This document shows positions 56,701 to 64,000 of a stretch of DNA of 64,000 nucleotides, one piece after another. The stretch covers positions 1,736,001-1,800,000 of the forward strand of contig CP170561.1 in NCBI GenBank assembly GCA_042701975.1, written 5' to 3'. Numbering within the stretch: position 1 is the stretch's first letter; the number at the start of each line of letters is the position of its first letter. Source of the DNA: JAFALK01 sp042701975. Lineage in GTDB: Bacteria > Pseudomonadota > Gammaproteobacteria > Burkholderiales > Burkholderiaceae_C. Below the pieces are notes generated by a model, which saw only the letters and a list, made by a program, of their open reading frames with translations, ran no database searches and had not been told where the DNA came from. Both the position numbers and the translations under genes were made by a program.

Positions 56701-59700
56701 GCTGCTCAGCAGGCTGAGCGCCGCGGTCAGCTGCGGCATGGCGTTAGCGGACAGCGTGGCGATCTGCGCGCTCGTCAGCGCCTGGATCTGCGCGTTGCTG
56801 AACTCCAGCAGCTGGGCCGAGCCGAGCTGCGCCAGGCTGCCCTGCGGCAGGGCCTGGACCTGGTCGGTGGTGAAGGCCTGCATCTGCAGGCTGTTCAAGG
56901 CCAGCAATGAACCCGCGCCGATGGCACCGAGCTGGCTGCTGTTCAGCGCGGCCAGCTCGGCCGGCGTGAGGCTGGCGAACTGCGTGCTGCTCAGCGCGAC
57001 GATGGCGGTGGTGTTCAGCGCCGCCACCTCGTCGGTGGACATGCGGTTGAGCTGCAGTGTGGTCAGCGCGCGCAGCTGCGCCGCGCCCAGCTGCGACCAC
57101 TGCGTGTCGCTGAGCAGCGAGAGGTGATCGGTGCCCAGGCCGCGGATCTCGGCGCTGGAGAGGCTGGCCAGTTGCACGGAGTTGAGCGCTTGGATGGTGT
57201 CGGCGCCGAGGCTCACGAACTGCGCGGAGTTCAGCGCCGCCAGGGCCTGCGTGCTCCAGTTGGCGATCTGCTCGCTGTCGAAGGCCTGCAGCTGCAGCGT
57301 CGTCATCGCGTGCGAGGCCACACTGCTCAGCACCTGCAGCTGGCCGTCGGTCAGCGCGCCGAGCTGGTCGCTGTTGAGCGACTGCACGGTGGCGGCGTTC
57401 ATGCCTTGGATCGCCGCCGTGTTCAGCGCGGCGATCTGCTCGGGTTCCAGGCTCTTGAGCTGCGTTGCGGTCAGGCTGTTGACCTGCGTGCTGGTGAGGC
57501 CGTAGAGCTGGGCGGTCGAGAGGCCGATCAGCGCGCTGGAGGTCAGCGAATGCAGCTGCAGTGCAGAGAGCCCCTGCAGCTGCGTGCCGGAGAGTGCAGC
57601 CAGCTGGTCGCCGCTGACGAGCGCGATCTCGCTGGCCGGCAGGCCGCTCAGGGCGGACGAGCTGAGGCTGGCGAACTGGTCGGGCGAGAGCGCCGTCAGC
57701 TGCGCGCTGGTCAGGCCCGCCATCTGGCGGGCGGTGAGCTGGGCGATCTGGTCATCGCTCAGTCCCGTCAGCGCGTTCGGGCTCAGCTTGGCGAACTGGC
57801 TGGCGGTGAGCGCGGCCAGCTGCGCGGGGCTCAGCTCCGACAGCAGGTTGGCGTCGAACAGGCCCATCTGCTTGGAGGTCAGCGAGGCAATGCCGGTGGT
57901 GCCCAGGGCGGCGATCTGGTCTGCACTGAAGGCCTGCAGCTGCGTGAGGCTGAGGTTGGCGATCGCGGTGCCGGAGAACGCGGCCACCTGGTCGGGGCTC
58001 AGCGCCTGCAGCTGGTCCACGCTCAGGCTCTGCACCGCCACGCCGCCGATGGCGTGCAGGGCGTTGGTGCTCAGGGCCGCGAACTGCGTGGCGTTCATCA
58101 GCTGGAACTGGTGGCTGCTGAAAGCTGCGATCTGCGAGGCGGTGAAGCCGCCCATCTGGTCGGCGCTCAGCGACTGGAAGGTGCTGTCCGAGAACGCCAG
58201 CAGCTCCTTGGAGGTCAGCGTGGCGATCTGGCTCGCGCTCATCAGGCCGATCTTGTCGGCGTCCAGCAGGGCCAGCTGCGTGGCGCTGAGCGCGGCCACA
58301 GCAGCGCTGCCCAGGTAGCTGAACTGATCGGCCGTCAGGGCCAGCAGCTGCGCGGCGGTGGCGCCGGTGATCTGCTTGGCACCCAGGGCACCGAGCTGGT
58401 CGATGTTGAGCGCGGCGATGTCGTCCGTGCTCAGTTGCGCGAACTGTGCGCTGTTGAGCGCGGCAATCTGCTGGGGCGTGAACTCCTCGATCGTCAGCGC
58501 GCTGAAGGTGGCGACCTGGGCGGTCGTCAGCGCGGCGATCTGCGCGGAACTCAGGTTTGAGAGCTGATCCGGTTCGAGTGCTGCGAAGACCGAGGTGCCC
58601 AGCGCACGCAGCGCGGCGGTGGTCAGCGCCCGCACGTGGTCGGCGTCCAGGCCGGCGAGCTGGTCGCCGCTCAGGGCCTGCACGGCCAGGCTGCTCAGGC
58701 CGTGCACGGCCGAGGTGCTCAGCGCGGCCAGCTGCTCTTCGCTGAGCAGTTGCAGCTGGTGGCTGGTCAGGCTGAGCAGTTGTGTGGACGCGAAGTTGCC
58801 CAGCTGCGTGGGCGTCAGCGCCGACAGCGCCGCGTCGCTGAAGCCGCGGAGCTGCAGGCTGCCCAGCGCCTGCAGCTGGTCGGCATTCAGGCCGGCGGCG
58901 GCGTCGGCGCTCAGGCCCTGCAGCTGCACGCTGGTCAGCGCGTGGATGGCCGAGGTGGAGAGCGAGTCAAAGGCTTCGGCCGAGAACAGCGAAACCTGGG
59001 CGCTCGTCAGCGCCAGCATCTGGCGGCTGTCCAGGCCGGCGAGCTGGTCGGCATCGAGCGAAGCCAGTGCGGCATTGGAGAGCTTGGCGAACTGCGTGCT
59101 GCGCAGCGCGTCGAGCTGCTGCGGCGAGAGCGCGTCCACCTGATCGACCGAGAGACCCGCGATCTGGCGCGTGCTGAGCGCCAGCATCTGCTGTGTGGTG
59201 ATGGCGCCCAGTTCGTCGGCCGTCAGCTGGTTGAGCAGCGTGCTGGGCAGGGCGTTGATCGCCTGCGTGCTGAGCACGGCCCATTGGTCGAGGCCCAGCG
59301 CGCCGAGCTGGTCGGTGTTGAGGACCGAGGCGTCCAGCGAAGACAGGCCGTGCAGCGCCGCTGTGTTGAGGCTGGCGAACTGCTCCGGCGACAGCATCTG
59401 GATCTGGTGCGTGTTCAGCGCATTGATCTGCAGCGAGTTCAGCGCCACCAGCTGCTCGGGCGTCAGCGCCTGCATCTGGTTGTCGGCCAGCGCGCGGAAC
59501 TGCGCCGTGGTCAGGCCGGCCAGCTGCGTCGGATCGATGGCGTCCAGTTGCTCGGCGCTGAGCGCGCGCAGCTGCACGCTGTTCAGCCCGCGCAGCGCGA
59601 CGCTGGTCAGCGCGTCGAGTTGCTCGCCGCTCAGCGTGGCCAGCGTGGCCGCAGAAAGGCCGGCCACCTGCACGGAAGTCAGCGAAGAAAACTGGTCCAA

Positions 59701-60696
59701 CGTCAGCGCATCCACAGCGGTGGCGTTCAGCTTGCTGAACTGCAGGCTGTTCAGCGCGGTCAGCTGGCCGTCGTTCAGCGCCTGCAGCTCTTCGCCGGTC
59801 AGCGAGGCCAGCTCGGCCGTGCTCAAGCCGCGGAACTGGACGGACGTCAGCGAACCCATCTGGTCCGCGCTCAGGTCCTGCCATTGCGTGGTGGAAAGCG
59901 CCGCGAGTGCGCGTGTGCTCATCACGGCCAGCTGATCGCCGGTCAACGCAGAGAGCTGGTCGGCGCCGAGGCCCGCCACATGCACGCTGCTGAGCTGGTT
60001 CAGCGCCTGGCTGTTGAGCGACTGGATCTGGTCGCTGGTCAGCACGCCGAGCTGCGCGTTGCCAAAGGCCGAGAGCTGGTTGGCGTTGATCAGGCCGATC
60101 TGCTCGGTCGTGAGCGCCTGGACCTGCGCGGTGGAGAGGCCGGCGATCTGCAGCGTGGTCAGCGCCAGCACCTGAGCGTCGCTCAGGGCAGCGACCGAAT
60201 CACCGCTGAGCGTGGCGATCTCGGTTGTGGTGATCGCTTTGAGCTGCAGCGTGCTGATCTGGCTGAGGAGGCTGTCTCCCACGGCGGCGAAGGTGTCGGT
60301 GCTGAGCGCGGCGAGGGCCGAGGTGCCGAGCGCCGCTACCTGCGAAGGCTGCAAAGCCGTGACGACGTCGGCATCGATGGCCGGGGCTTGACGGCTGCTG
60401 AGCGCGTGCACGGCCTGCGTGCTCAAGGACGCGATCTGGTCGCCGTTCAGTGCGGCGAACTGCGCGCTGGTGAACACCGGCATGGCCTTGGCCGAGATGC
60501 CCGCCACGGCGTCGGCGCCGAGGACCGAGAGCTGATCCGCGGACACACCCATCCATCCCGCGTTCGAGATGGCGCTCACCTGCAGGCTGTTGAGCTGCGA
60601 GAACTGGTCGGCGCTGAGGCTGGCCCAATCCGAGGACTGCAGCGCGGCAATGTAGGCGCTGGACCAGACGGAGATCGGGTTGGTCGGCAAGGACAT
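53740..60696 (-). CDS. Giant octapeptide-repeat protein with calcium-binding-type C-terminal domain
   Basis: The 2318-residue protein has no signal peptide. From about residue 19 to 2082 it is built almost entirely of eight-residue repeats of the form L-[ST]-x-x-[QE]-[LIV]-x-[AG] (for example LSADQLAA, LTTEQIGL), about 250 copies in one unbroken phase. The last part of the array contains two ~187-residue copies of a longer unit. Residues 2083-2318 form a different domain: VLDLSGLGVET, TGLLALDINGNGKIDSGAELFG and LDSNHDGKISAAD. These EF-hand-like loops are common in large type I-secreted adhesins and RTX-type proteins. No secretion genes are nearby. A surface adhesin or exoprotein is the best guess. 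GGAG lies 12 bases before the ATG. Confidence 0.88.
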   Translation of the reverse strand: MSLPTNPISVWSSAYIAALQSSDWASLSADQFSQLNSLQVSAISNAGWMGVSADQLSVLGADAVAGISAKAMPVFTSAQFAALNGDQIASLSTQAVHALSSRQAPAIDADVVTALQPSQVAALGTSALAALSTDTFAAVGDSLLSQISTLQLKAITTTEIATLSGDSVAALSDAQVLALTTLQIAGLSTAQVQALTTEQIGLINANQLSAFGNAQLGVLTSDQIQSLNSQALNQLSSVHVAGLGADQLSALTGDQLAVMSTRALAALSTTQWQDLSADQMGSLTSVQFRGLSTAELASLTGEELQALNDGQLTALNSLQFSKLNATAVDALTLDQFSSLTSVQVAGLSAATLATLSGEQLDALTSVALRGLNSVQLRALSAEQLDAIDPTQLAGLTTAQFRALADNQMQALTPEQLVALNSLQINALNTHQIQMLSPEQFASLNTAALHGLSSLDASVLNTDQLGALGLDQWAVLSTQAINALPSTLLNQLTADELGAITTQQMLALSTRQIAGLSVDQVDALSPQQLDALRSTQFAKLSNAALASLDADQLAGLDSRQMLALTSAQVSLFSAEAFDSLSTSAIHALTSVQLQGLSADAAAGLNADQLQALGSLQLRGFSDAALSALTPTQLGNFASTQLLSLTSHQLQLLSEEQLAALSTSAVHGLSSLAVQALSGDQLAGLDADHVRALTTAALRALGTSVFAALEPDQLSNLSSAQIAALTTAQVATFSALTIEEFTPQQIAALNSAQFAQLSTDDIAALNIDQLGALGAKQITGATAAQLLALTADQFSYLGSAAVAALSATQLALLDADKIGLMSASQIATLTSKELLAFSDSTFQSLSADQMGGFTASQIAAFSSHQFQLMNATQFAALSTNALHAIGGVAVQSLSVDQLQALSPDQVAAFSGTAIANLSLTQLQAFSADQIAALGTTGIASLTSKQMGLFDANLLSELSPAQLAALTASQFAKLSPNALTGLSDDQIAQLTARQMAGLTSAQLTALSPDQFASLSSSALSGLPASEIALVSGDQLAALSGTQLQGLSALQLHSLTSSALIGLSTAQLYGLTSTQVNSLTATQLKSLEPEQIAALNTAAIQGMNAATVQSLNSDQLGALTDGQLQVLSSVASHAMTTLQLQAFDSEQIANWSTQALAALNSAQFVSLGADTIQALNSVQLASLSSAEIRGLGTDHLSLLSDTQWSQLGAAQLRALTTLQLNRMSTDEVAALNTTAIVALSSTQFASLTPAELAALNSSQLGAIGAGSLLALNSLQMQAFTTDQVQALPQGSLAQLGSAQLLEFSNAQIQALTSAQIATLSANAMPQLTAALSLLSSYQLAGLTGTQLRAFSSADINALSSQQFSNLNSTALTALTTDEIGWLRPDQLLAMSSLQAPALTGAQLHAMNTLQLAALDTPQLANLTGSAVAALTTTQLAAIGDAGAFNTSVFASLSSDGIALLTQKPLTGLGTDQIAALGATQAAGLSTQELASLSSMQSAALSVAAVHALNSLQVQALSDTAQASLGTAQLASLSTIDLQMLTTGAMALLTADQIHALSNAQVQALTSSQLAALDPDSLAGMSTDALRSLSPSLFASLSATQVAALTDAQVAVLAPNQLQAITPQALHAMNAQQMAQLNAQQLESLSTAQLSVLMPQQLAAFTPDVIAGLSGAQLQSLLPAQIASLSPSQLAAISPYHLSGLSTADIAAMSPQQLAGLTDAQVVTMTAAQLAALSAAQITGINPSAIYAMAPSQIAEFRPDQIAALSANQISALSYADMATLSTQTMAALGPQQLEALTPTQLAALSAAQVAALSANHFGVLDANQISALGTATIAILTPDQLNALATDAVAALTQAQIGALTTAEISAMDIGHVEAFTATQREAMNAGQIAALNGVFGSLSPDEVSALTDAQILALTPAQIAAFSDAQMSGINNSALYAMSAKEFALFRPDQVAALTPSQITALNYGELSTLSTAHMAALTPGQLEALTPAQVSTLSATQVDALSAQHFGLLSSLQVASLNTSAIASLSADQFNAMTTDMVHALTAAQIHALTTLELSSIDMNHVAAFTGNQLDLMNTAQLAALNGASPLVLDLSGLGVETVSASAGATFDLGNTGHASSVGWVGAGTGLLALDINGNGKIDSGAELFGTSTVLANGHRADNGFAALAALDSNHDGKISAADAQFGELKVWVNSSNGHDGQLVSLTDLGIVELDLNATHSSTVQNGNLIGLTSTYTTTSGETHALDDVWFAQDHGTASAAGSSNTQAALPHLSDLLQGAGPTLLHDAAQQQQLPGGTTAHASVLASLHRKHDDPTEGWGPLLI
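54450..60642 (-). repeat. 24-bp-period coding repeat (about 250 octapeptide units)
   Basis: The DNA shows 24-base periodicity encoding L-[ST]-x-x-[QE]-[LIV]-x-[AG]. Individual units vary at most positions, so it is an old, diverged array rather than a fresh expansion. Because Leu and Ser/Thr codons recur in phase, the opposite strand is also free of stops over long stretches; those frames are not genes. Confidence 0.9.
54453..55587 (-). repeat. Tandem duplication of a ~187-residue unit near the end of the octapeptide array
   Basis: Unit 1 (about 55027-55587) and unit 2 (about 54453-55014) align over their whole length. Matching landmarks in the same order are GINPSAIYAM/GINNSALYAM, EFRPDQIAAL/LFRPDQVAAL, ALSANHFGVL/ALSAQHFGLL, SAMDIGHVEAF/SSIDMNHVAAF and AGQIAALNG/TAQLAALNG. 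The join GVFGS between them shifts the octad phase by one residue. Confidence 0.85.
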
Positions 60697-60899
60697 GGCG
60701 AAACTGCTCCGGAAAATCCCGGGCTCAAGTTCGCCCGATTAATTCCGATGCAATCTAAATGCGGCCCTCGTAGGCAATCGCTTGAATTGGCAGGTGTTTC
60801 CGACCGAGGACGCGCGGCAGCATCAATCCGTGCGATACGCGAAACGTGCACATGCGCTCTGTGTCCGGGCACGCCCCTCGCCGACACAAACGCCGTACT
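60697..60899. promoter_or_regulatory. Intergenic region upstream of the octapeptide-repeat gene
   Basis: The 203 bases between the repeat gene and the photolyase stop codon are AT-richer near 60740-60790 (ATTAATTCCGATGCAATCTAAATG), consistent with a promoter for the repeat gene. I could not assign -35 and -10 boxes with confidence, and saw no terminator for the photolyase gene. Confidence 0.35.
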
Positions 60900-62405
60900 T
60901 CAGCCGGCCGGAGGGCCCTTCACCACCTTGTAGCGTTGCATCGTCTGCATGCGCGCGATCTCGTGGCGGACGATGGGCTGCGGATAGTCGCGGCCGAGCT
61001 CGATGCCGGCGGCTTGCAGGTCCACGGGGCGGGCCTGCCAGGGCGCGTGGACCAGCGCGTCCGGCAGGCGCGCCAGCTGCGGCAGGTAGCGGCGGATGAA
61101 CTGGCCCTGCGGGTCGAACTTCTCGCTCTGCGAGACCGGGTTGAAGATGCGGAAGTAGGGTTGCGCATCGCAGCCGGTGGAGGCGGCCCATTGCCAGCCG
61201 CCGTTGTTGGCGGCGAGGTCGAAGTCGTTGAGGTGCCTGGCGAAGAAGGCTTCGCCGCGGCGCCAGTCGATGCCCAGATCCTTCACCAGGAAGCTGGCCA
61301 CCACCATGCGCAGCCGGTTGTGCATGTAGCCGCTCTGACGGATCTGCAGCATGGCGGCGTCCACCAGCGGATAGCCGGTGCGGCCTTCACACCAGGCTGA
61401 AAACCACGCGTCGGCCTCGGGGCCTTGCTCCCATTCGAGGAGGTCGTAGACCGGCTTGAAGGCGCGCTGCACCACGTACGGATGGTGGTGCAGGATCTGG
61501 TGATAGAAGTCCCGCCAGATGAGCTCGGACAGCCAGGTCGCCGCGCCCGTCGAGCCGGCGCGCGCGTGCTGCCAAGCCAGGCCGGCCAGCTGGCGGATGG
61601 ACACGGTGCCGAAGCGCAGGTGCACCGAGAGATAGCTCGGGCCGCGCACGGCGGGGAAGTCGCGGGCGCTGTCGTAGCTGTCGATGCGGGTGAGGAAGTC
61701 GTCGAGCAATTGCTGCGCACCCTGCGTGCCGAGCGGCAGTTTCAGCTCCTTGAGGTTGGTCGGCTCGAAGCCCAGCTCCGCGAGGCTCGGCACGCGGCCC
61801 GCATCGCTCGGCATCGGTGCGAGCCGGTGCGCGTGCCGCCGCACCGGATAGGGCTTCACGTAGAAGGGCTCCAGCTTGCGCAGCCAGGCGTTCTTGTAAG
61901 GCGTGAACACACTGAACGGCGTGCCGCTGGCGGTGAGCACCTCGCTGCGCTCGAAGATCACGTGGTCCTTGACTGTGTGGAAGGCGATGCCTTGGGCCGC
62001 CAGCCGTTCGCGCACGGCGGCGTCACGCTTCAGGGCCGCCGGCTCGTCGTCGTGGCTGGCGGTGACGACATCGACGCCTAACTGCTGTGCCAAGCTGACG
62101 ATTTCCTCCTCGGCCCGGCCGTGGCGCACGACGAGTCCGCCGCCCGGGCACAGCGCGCGCAGCGCGGCATCCAGCTCGACGACGGCGCCATGGATGAACT
62201 CCACGCGACGGTCGGCGCGGGGCAGGGGCGAGAGGATGTCCGTGTCGAAGACGAAGCCGCACCAGACCTGCCGCGAGTGGCTCAGCGCCGCATGCAGGGC
62301 CGCGTGATCGTCTACGCGCAGGTCGCGGCGCAACCAGACGAGGCTGCGGTGGGTGGGGGAGTGCGGGAGGTGCGGCACGGGGACGTTCGACGGCTGGGCG
62401 CCCAT
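60900..62405 (-). CDS. phrB: Deoxyribodipyrimidine photolyase (CPD photolyase)
   Basis: The enzyme uses blue light and FADH to split cyclobutane pyrimidine dimers in DNA. The 501-residue product has the N-terminal antenna-binding domain (LVWLRRDLRVDDHAALHAAL). The FAD domain carries ELIWRDFYHQIL, GRTGYPLVDAAMLQIRQSGYMHNRLRMVVASFLVKDL and LNDFDLAANNGGWQWAASTGCDAQPYFRIFNP, the class I photolyase signatures. The ATG at 62405 has no clear ribosome binding site; a start some 20 residues later at a non-ATG codon cannot be excluded. It lies between the repeat gene and an aldo/keto reductase on the same strand. Confidence 0.94.
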   Translation of the reverse strand: MGAQPSNVPVPHLPHSPTHRSLVWLRRDLRVDDHAALHAALSHSRQVWCGFVFDTDILSPLPRADRRVEFIHGAVVELDAALRALCPGGGLVVRHGRAEEEIVSLAQQLGVDVVTASHDDEPAALKRDAAVRERLAAQGIAFHTVKDHVIFERSEVLTASGTPFSVFTPYKNAWLRKLEPFYVKPYPVRRHAHRLAPMPSDAGRVPSLAELGFEPTNLKELKLPLGTQGAQQLLDDFLTRIDSYDSARDFPAVRGPSYLSVHLRFGTVSIRQLAGLAWQHARAGSTGAATWLSELIWRDFYHQILHHHPYVVQRAFKPVYDLLEWEQGPEADAWFSAWCEGRTGYPLVDAAMLQIRQSGYMHNRLRMVVASFLVKDLGIDWRRGEAFFARHLNDFDLAANNGGWQWAASTGCDAQPYFRIFNPVSQSEKFDPQGQFIRRYLPQLARLPDALVHAPWQARPVDLQAAGIELGRDYPQPIVRHEIARMQTMQRYKVVKGPPAG

Positions 62406-62559
62406 CGTATGCGCTGATCGACGGGTGGGTTTTCCCCGGCGTGGCGCGGCCCTCTCTCATCGCGACCGCCAAAGCCCGCTGCGCGCTGCTGCTCGGCGGC
62501 CTGCTGGCCGTGGGCGGTGCGGCGCGCCGGCCGCAGCGCCAAAGCCTGATCGACGTCCG

Positions 62560-63543
62560 TCAGGGCAACTCGCGGCCGCGCGCTGCCTCGTAGATCGCGT
62601 ACCAGTCGCCGCGGCTCATCTCGAAGCGCAGCGCATCGCCACAGGCACGGATGCGCGCCGGATCGGCGCTGCCAATGACGGGCTGGATGCGTGCTGGATG
62701 CCGCATCAGCCAGGCCAGCACCAGGCCTTCCGTGCTGATGCCGTGCTGGGCGGAGAGGCGCTGCAACAGCGCATGCACCGTCGCATCGCCCGCGTCGCGC
62801 GGATGCGCGCCCGAGAAACGGCCCTGCGCCAGCGAACCCCAGGCCTGCAGCTGCACGCCATGGCGCTGCGCATGTTCGAGCGTGCCTGCCCAGGCGAGTG
62901 CACCGGGACGCGCAGCGGCTTGCGGGTCGTTGAAGCAGGTGCCGGCCTCGAAGGCGTCCAGGTGCGCCAGGCTCAGCTGCAGCTGGTTGGCGGCCAGCGG
63001 GATGTCGCCGAGCGCGCTGGACAGCCAGGCCATCTGGCCCGCATGCATATTGCTCACACCGAAGTGGCCGACCTTGCCCGCAGTGCGCAGCCGCGCGAAG
63101 GCCTCGGCGATCTCCTCGGGCTGCATCAGCGCATCGGGGCGGTGCAGCAGCAGCAGGTCCAGACGCTCGGTGCCCAGGCGCTGCAAGATGCCTTCAACGG
63201 ATCGCTGGATGTATTCGGCCGACAGCTCATAACGCTTCGGTCCTGCGGCATCGCTGAAGCGGATGCCGCACTTGCTCTGCAGCAGCACGCGGTCGCGCAG
63301 CGAAGGCTGACGCTTCATCAATGTGCCGAACGCCGACTCCGCCTTGCCGAGCGTGTAGATGTCGGCGTGGTCGAAGACCGTGATGCCGATCTCCAGCGCG
63401 CTTTCCACGGCGGCGTGGGCGCGGGCGAGGTCGGCTTCGGAGGTGGGTTCGGCGTTCCAGCCGCCGCCCAGTCCCATGCAGCCGTAGACGAGGCGGCTGG
63501 ACGCGGGCAGGTGCTGCTGGAGAGGATGCTGGCTGAGGTTCAT
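62560..63543 (-). CDS. Aldo/keto reductase, YdhF-like
   Basis: The 327-residue NADPH-dependent oxidoreductase has the TIM-barrel pattern of the family. Visible parts are LVYGCMGLGGGW, FDHADIYTLGKAESAFG (catalytic Asp and Tyr), LLLQSKCGIRF (Lys), DLLLLHRPD (His), GVSNMHAGQMAWL and QPVIGSADPARI for NADPH binding. It resembles E. coli YdhF. The ATG at 63543 was chosen; ATG 63552 or GTG 63558 would add three or five residues, and none has a clear ribosome binding site. The substrate is unknown. Confidence 0.9.
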   Translation of the reverse strand: MNLSQHPLQQHLPASSRLVYGCMGLGGGWNAEPTSEADLARAHAAVESALEIGITVFDHADIYTLGKAESAFGTLMKRQPSLRDRVLLQSKCGIRFSDAAGPKRYELSAEYIQRSVEGILQRLGTERLDLLLLHRPDALMQPEEIAEAFARLRTAGKVGHFGVSNMHAGQMAWLSSALGDIPLAANQLQLSLAHLDAFEAGTCFNDPQAAARPGALAWAGTLEHAQRHGVQLQAWGSLAQGRFSGAHPRDAGDATVHALLQRLSAQHGISTEGLVLAWLMRHPARIQPVIGSADPARIRACGDALRFEMSRGDWYAIYEAARGRELP

Positions 63544-63582
63544 GGGCGGCATTGTCACCGCCCATGCCTCGTTCGCTGACGC

Positions 63583-64000
63583 TCAGGTTCCGCGCAGTTC
63601 GCGGCGCAGGATCTTGCCGACGGCGGACTTGGGCAGGGCCTCGATGATCTGCACGTGCCGGGGCACCTTGTAGCCGGTGAGTTGGGCTCGGCAGTGCTCG
63701 GCCACGTCGGCCTCGGTCACCGTGGCGCCCGCCGTGCGCACGACGAAGAGCTTCACCGCTTCACCGGTCTTGTCGTCCGGCACGCCGATGCAGGCGCACT
63801 CGGCCACGCCCGCACAGGCGCTGGCCACGGCCTCGATCTCGTTCGGATAGACGTTGAAGCCCGAGACGATGATCATGTCCTTCTTGCGATCGACGATCTT
63901 CAGGAAGCCGCGCTCGTCGAACACGCCGACGTCGCCGGTTCGGAAGTAGCCGTCCGGCGTGAAGGCGGCGGCGTTGGCTTCCGGCTTCTCCCAGTAGCCG
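63583..64000 (-). CDS. Acyl-CoA synthetase, AMP-binding family (C-terminal part only)
   Basis: The frame is open to the window edge, so only the last 138 residues are present. They include YFRTGDVGVFDERGFLKIVDRKKDMIIVSGFNVYPNEIE, the hinge and A8 motif of long-chain fatty acyl-CoA synthetases. The catalytic lysine region PKSAVGKILRRELR is near the C-terminus. GFNVYP is typical of the FadD group. It ends 40 bases before the aldo/keto reductase gene on the same strand. Confidence 0.93.
   Translation of the reverse strand, partial: GYWEKPEANAAAFTPDGYFRTGDVGVFDERGFLKIVDRKKDMIIVSGFNVYPNEIEAVASACAGVAECACIGVPDDKTGEAVKLFVVRTAGATVTEADVAEHCRAQLTGYKVPRHVQIIEALPKSAVGKILRRELRGT

Noticed and set aside
54450..60642. 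Regular 24-base periodicity considered as a CRISPR array or satellite
   Set aside because: The units are coding, vary in sequence, have no spacer structure, and are in frame with a single 2318-residue protein.
54520..60933. Long open frames on the plus strand opposite the octapeptide-repeat gene (for example 58636-60933, 57124-58560, 54520-56238)
   Set aside because: They arise because the repeated Leu/Ser/Thr/Gln codons give no stops on the opposite strand. Their translations are Arg/Gly/Gln-rich with no domain, and the minus-strand frame alone shows ordered repeats and a real C-terminal domain.
62406..62559. Small reading frames between the photolyase and aldo/keto reductase genes
   Set aside because: They overlap the photolyase start in antisense or other frames, are Arg/Ala-rich and lack ribosome binding sites.

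Overview
The window is chromosomal DNA from a GC-rich betaproteobacterium of the order Burkholderiales, most likely a Roseateles/Pelomonas/Rubrivivax-type organism. That placement rests on the gene order rpoC ... rpsL-rpsG-fusA-tuf-rpsJ ... S10/spc/alpha, on protein similarity recognised by eye, and on codon use; the genus is inference.

Region 1 (1-29060): housekeeping. It starts inside rpoC, which ends at a strong terminator. Next come a small exported DUF4124-like protein, and on the other strand a LysP-like permease, a type II NADH dehydrogenase, an MFS transporter and a solitary PIN-domain protein. From 8980 the str, S10, spc and alpha ribosomal operons run almost without a break to rplQ at 28986. 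Promoters and hairpins split this block into units: rpsL-rpsG-fusA-tuf-rpsJ, rplC-to-rpsQ, a lone peroxiredoxin, rplN-to-rpsK, and rpsD-rpoA-rplQ.

Region 2 (29075-46902): dsbD, then a beta-glucan utilisation locus. A minus-strand operon encodes a sugar-binding protein, two ABC permeases, a GH1 beta-glucosidase and a GH16 beta-glucanase lipoprotein. The matching MalK-type ATPase sits apart on the plus strand. A divergent LacI-family regulator is followed by a large TonB-dependent receptor, and then by a tightly overlapping set: flavin-dependent halogenase-like protein, SapC, JmjC/cupin protein and a second halogenase. Four copies of a GAAAGCGCTTTC-type palindrome lie upstream of the ATPase, in the binding protein/regulator intergenic region, and (twice) upstream of the receptor. 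They tie these units into one predicted regulon. The inferred scheme is: the GH16 enzyme cuts glucan outside or at the cell surface, the TonB receptor and ABC system import oligosaccharides, and the GH1 enzyme releases glucose. The role of the halogenase set is unknown.

Region 3 (46903-53739): initiator tRNA-Met with its own promoter and terminator, a small membrane protein, a ParB-like-domain protein, two poorly known small genes, a membrane diguanylate cyclase with an intact I-site, a von Willebrand A lipoprotein, a 95-residue protein behind a perfect LexA box, and a 110-residue unknown.

Region 4 (53740-64000): a 2318-residue protein made of about 250 octapeptide repeats with a calcium-binding-type C-terminal domain, a DNA photolyase, an aldo/keto reductase, and the C-terminal part of an acyl-CoA synthetase cut by the window end. 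I saw no insertion sequences, CRISPR arrays or rRNA genes.
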